Source of the DNA: Synergistaceae bacterium UBA1358
Lineage (GTDB): Bacteria; Synergistota; Synergistia; Synergistales; Synergistaceae
DNA: 64,000 nucleotides
NCBI GenBank assembly: GCA_002306075.1
Contig: DBRW01000030.1
Location: 29,683-93,682 of the forward strand
Reading direction: 5' to 3'
The notes under the pieces were generated by a model. It was given only the letters and a program-made list of their open reading frames with translations, was not told the DNA's origin and did no database searches. Shown piece after piece: positions 61,899 to 64,000 of this stretch; position 1 is the first letter of the stretch, and every line of letters starts with the position of its first letter. Made by a program: the position numbers and the translations under genes.

Positions 61899-62909
61899 AT
61901 GCAGTCAGAAAAGGTATTGAGGATAATCAGCCACACAGATCTCGACGGAGTCGTCTCTGCAGCCCTTGCGTGGCATGTGGGCAGATCGTCCGGACGACCG
62001 GTCAATGTCTCGCTTATGGGCTACGGTGAGGTCGACAATGCGATCCTTGAGTCGATCGGTTCGGGACAGGATCTGATAGTCTTGGATCTTTTCTGTCAAA
62101 GGGACCGCACGGTAGACGATATCGACAGGTTTTTCTCCGAGGAAGACCCTCCTTTTGTATTCGACCATCACAAAAGCACTTATGACAGGTACAGCAACAG
62201 AAAATGGGCCGTAGTGGACACAGGGTGCTGTGCAGCTATGGTCTACAGGAACTGGCTGCTTGAGCAGAAGCTTGATCCAAAGACCAGAAGGATCATAGAT
62301 GACATGGGACCCATCGTGGAGATTACGAATGATCGGGATCTGTGGCTTGGCGGGATACCCGAAAGCCGTCTCTGGCACGGGCTCGTTACGATCTGCGGAC
62401 CATGGGGAGTACTGATGAGGCTAGTTTCTGACCCCTCTGCCAAACTTACGGGAAGCGAGCGGAACTCCGCACAGGATTTTGTGGACCGCCAGGAAGCAAG
62501 GTTTGAAATGGCAAAAACAAAAATATCAAGGACAGGGGACGATCTTTCCTTTATCGGTGACGGGATCCTCGAATTCGGCGACGTTTCCGACTTCTGCGGA
62601 TCGATACTGGACAGAGAACCTAACCCCACAAAAATCGCTGCTGTTTTGGCAAAGAGGATGGGAGGCGACTGGGCTCTCTCTCTTAGAAGCCGTGACGGCC
62701 TTGCGGGCAAGATCGTCGCCTTGCTCAAAGACGGCGCGAAGATACGCGGTGGCGGTCACGAAGACGCAGCCGCACTCTACTTCCCCTCAAGTTACAGCGA
62801 GGTTCAGATACGCGAAACGGTGCTCGCTGCCATCAGGCAGGAGAGAGAAAGATCTGAGGCCACGAATGTCACTCTGGGCGATCTGTTCAAAGGACTGGAC
62901 AAAATTTGA
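61899..62909 (+). CDS. DHH-family phosphoesterase
   Basis: 336-residue soluble phosphoesterase with the DHH and DHHA1 domains. ISHTDLDGVVSA (motif I), FDHHKSTYD (motif III), EITNDRDLW (motif IV) and the C-terminal RGGGHEDAAAL (DHHA1) are clear. Related proteins act on short RNA, cyclic dinucleotide products or polyphosphate-like substrates; it cannot be narrowed. Start at ATG 61899 (MQSEKVLR), after GGAGGGA; the frame from 61836 is too long. The stop overlaps the start of the glycosyltransferase (TTGA), so they are co-translated. Confidence 0.88.
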   Translation: MQSEKVLRIISHTDLDGVVSAALAWHVGRSSGRPVNVSLMGYGEVDNAILESIGSGQDLIVLDLFCQRDRTVDDIDRFFSEEDPPFVFDHHKSTYDRYSNRKWAVVDTGCCAAMVYRNWLLEQKLDPKTRRIIDDMGPIVEITNDRDLWLGGIPESRLWHGLVTICGPWGVLMRLVSDPSAKLTGSERNSAQDFVDRQEARFEMAKTKISRTGDDLSFIGDGILEFGDVSDFCGSILDREPNPTKIAAVLAKRMGGDWALSLRSRDGLAGKIVALLKDGAKIRGGGHEDAAALYFPSSYSEVQIRETVLAAIRQERERSEATNVTLGDLFKGLDKI

Positions 62910-64000
62910 GATCGATCGCGTTCCTCTACGCTTCTGAAGGGACCGGACACAAAGCCGCTGCCGAAAATCTGAGAGAGTGGCATCTTGAGCGTGGGCGCGA
63001 AAATACTGCGCTATGCCTGGATGTACTTGAAGTGCTGCCTTCTTTGCTGCGAGGTACCGTATCTATGGGATACCTTCTCGTCGCACGGCACGCTCCGTCG
63101 ATCTGGGGCAGGTTTTACTGGGGATCGGACAAGCCCTCCTTCCAGGCATCGATTTTCGACCATATACATTCGATTTTATGCAAAATATACCTCCCGGGCA
63201 TCGAAGAGATTGTATCTTCCTCCGGAGCTGAGGCTGTTGTCTTCACTCATTACTTCGGAGCCTCGGTTTTTGCGGCAAGAAACCGCCTCAGGATCCCGGT
63301 CTACTACGTAAATACCGACTTTGTTACCCATCGTTTCCAAAGGAGCGGCCTCTTTTCTGCCTCATTCGTTGCCAGCGATGCAGCGATAGAGCAGTATCGT
63401 ACAGATGGGATACACAATGTTTTCAACACGGGAATACCGGTCTCACGGAAATATTGCTCTCCCATGTCAAAAATCGCTGCGAGGGACCGGCTTGGACTCG
63501 ACCGATCGAAAAAAACCGTCCTGGTAACCGGAGGGGGGATCGGAGCGGGACCAGTCGTCGATGTAACAAGATCGCTTGCCAAAGAAAAAGAGATCCAGAC
63601 CCTCGTAATATGCGGCAACAATCTGCGTCTTTACAGTAAACTCTCTTCAATGTACGGCAAAAGTCAGAACGTCAGGGTCGTCTCCTTTGTGGACAACATG
63701 CCCGAATACTACCGGGCTTCGGACCTTGCCGTGATGAAGCCGGGGGGCCTGTCGCTTTCCGAGGCTCTTTCCGCAAAGCTCCCGCTACTTTTGATGGAGC
63801 CGATCCCGGGGCAGGAGCAGCTCAACATGGACCTGCTCTGTGCAAATAATGCGGCGAGGCGCCTGAAAGACTGTCGTAGGGCTGCGGAAGAGGCTCTGGA
63901 AATGCTGGAAAACAAAAGTATCATGGAAGGTCTGGCCGGCGGGACGGATAAATTTTGCAGGCCCCGGGCCGCGGAGGAGATACTTGATATAATAACGGAC
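62906..64000 (+). CDS. MurG/MGDG-synthase-type glycosyltransferase (C-terminus outside window)
   Basis: 365 residues visible, open to the right edge. Start TTG 62906, sharing two bases with the upstream stop. The N-terminal FLYASEGTGHKAAAENLREWH is the MGDG-synthase N-terminal signature (compare GxGH), followed by VVFTHYFGASVFAARNRLRIPVYYVNTDF. The C-terminal half is a GT28 sugar-nucleotide fold: LVTGGGIGAG, VVSFVDNMPEYYRASDLAVMKPGGLSLSEALSAKLPLLL. This class makes processive glycolipids or diacylglycerol sugars in the membrane. The last part of the domain is missing, so length cannot be compared. Confidence 0.9.
   Translation, partial: MRSIAFLYASEGTGHKAAAENLREWHLERGRENTALCLDVLEVLPSLLRGTVSMGYLLVARHAPSIWGRFYWGSDKPSFQASIFDHIHSILCKIYLPGIEEIVSSSGAEAVVFTHYFGASVFAARNRLRIPVYYVNTDFVTHRFQRSGLFSASFVASDAAIEQYRTDGIHNVFNTGIPVSRKYCSPMSKIAARDRLGLDRSKKTVLVTGGGIGAGPVVDVTRSLAKEKEIQTLVICGNNLRLYSKLSSMYGKSQNVRVVSFVDNMPEYYRASDLAVMKPGGLSLSEALSAKLPLLLMEPIPGQEQLNMDLLCANNAARRLKDCRRAAEEALEMLENKSIMEGLAGGTDKFCRPRAAEEILDIITD

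Noticed and set aside
1..64000. tRNA/rRNA genes, IS elements, prophage, CRISPR arrays
   Set aside because: No T-loop-like GGTTCGAATCC in intergenic sequence, no transposase or integrase motifs, and no evenly spaced direct repeats were found by eye.

Overview
The window reads as a chromosomal segment of a strict anaerobe that lives on amino acids, most likely from the Synergistota. Grounds: a complete six-subunit Rnf complex (rnfCDGEAB), a cobalamin-dependent class II ribonucleotide reductase, a tungstate ABC transporter behind cofactor-riboswitch-like leaders, a type III glutamine synthetase, several aminotransferases and amide hydrolases, and frequent GTG/TTG/CTG starts with strong Shine-Dalgarno sites. 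The lineage is an inference from gene content; no rRNA or tRNA gene is visible. There is no IS element, prophage, integrase or CRISPR array. Genes are dense and base composition is even apart from a few A+T-rich gaps, so this looks like core genome.

Layout. 1-4.6 kb (minus): aconitase-family hydratase, NADP-type isocitrate dehydrogenase, then citrate lyase citD and citE, which runs off the left edge. 5.3-11.9 kb (minus): nrdJ behind tandem NrdR boxes, trkA-trkH for K+ uptake, and a sodium:amino-acid symporter (NSS family) followed by a 33-residue membrane peptide. 12.5-14.3 kb: an unrecognised protein with a phosphoesterase. 14.4-18.7 kb (plus): a long leader with two Moco/tungsten-cofactor-riboswitch-like elements, then tupA, tupB, a second divergent tupA and tupC. 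18.8-22.7 kb: glmS, a small secreted protein, a GIY-YIG protein and purA. 22.9-27.3 kb (minus): an M20 amidohydrolase, glyA, rlmN with an unusual basic tail, and a small membrane protein. 27.4-35.1 kb: metal-dependent hydrolase, GSIII (minus), secreted Ntn-hydrolase, macrodomain protein, ABC-F ATPase and a YhcH-type protein. 35.2-41.5 kb: class V aminotransferase, two EamA transporters, lytic transglycosylase, exonuclease III, and cysE behind what appears to be a poly-cysteine leader-peptide attenuator. 41.7-51.2 kb: an orphan sugar/nucleoside-type ABC ATPase, the rnf operon, a class I aminotransferase and a BMP-family binding protein. 51.5-58.4 kb: polysaccharide deacetylase with bactofilin, a secreted FAD oxidoreductase, a secreted unknown protein and a MATE exporter. 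58.4-61.7 kb (minus): ppx, Na/Pi symporter and phoU. 61.9-64 kb: a DHH phosphoesterase and a lipid glycosyltransferase that runs off the right edge.

How it fits together. Peptides and amino acids are imported, deaminated by PLP and amide-cleaving enzymes and oxidised; reduced ferredoxin is turned into an ion gradient by Rnf, which can drive sodium-coupled uptake of amino acids (NSS) and phosphate. Tungstate uptake would serve tungsten-dependent oxidoreductases, plausibly aldehyde:ferredoxin oxidoreductases, which lie outside this window.

The two regulatory leaders are the most interesting parts. (1) Upstream of cysE there is a good sigma-70 promoter, a 21-codon near-leaderless ORF with four consecutive Cys codons, an antiterminator strand and an intrinsic terminator: a textbook attenuation layout, apparently sensing Cys-tRNA. 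(2) Upstream of tupA there are two cofactor-riboswitch-like elements, the first with a predicted terminator platform and the second with an anti-Shine-Dalgarno platform.
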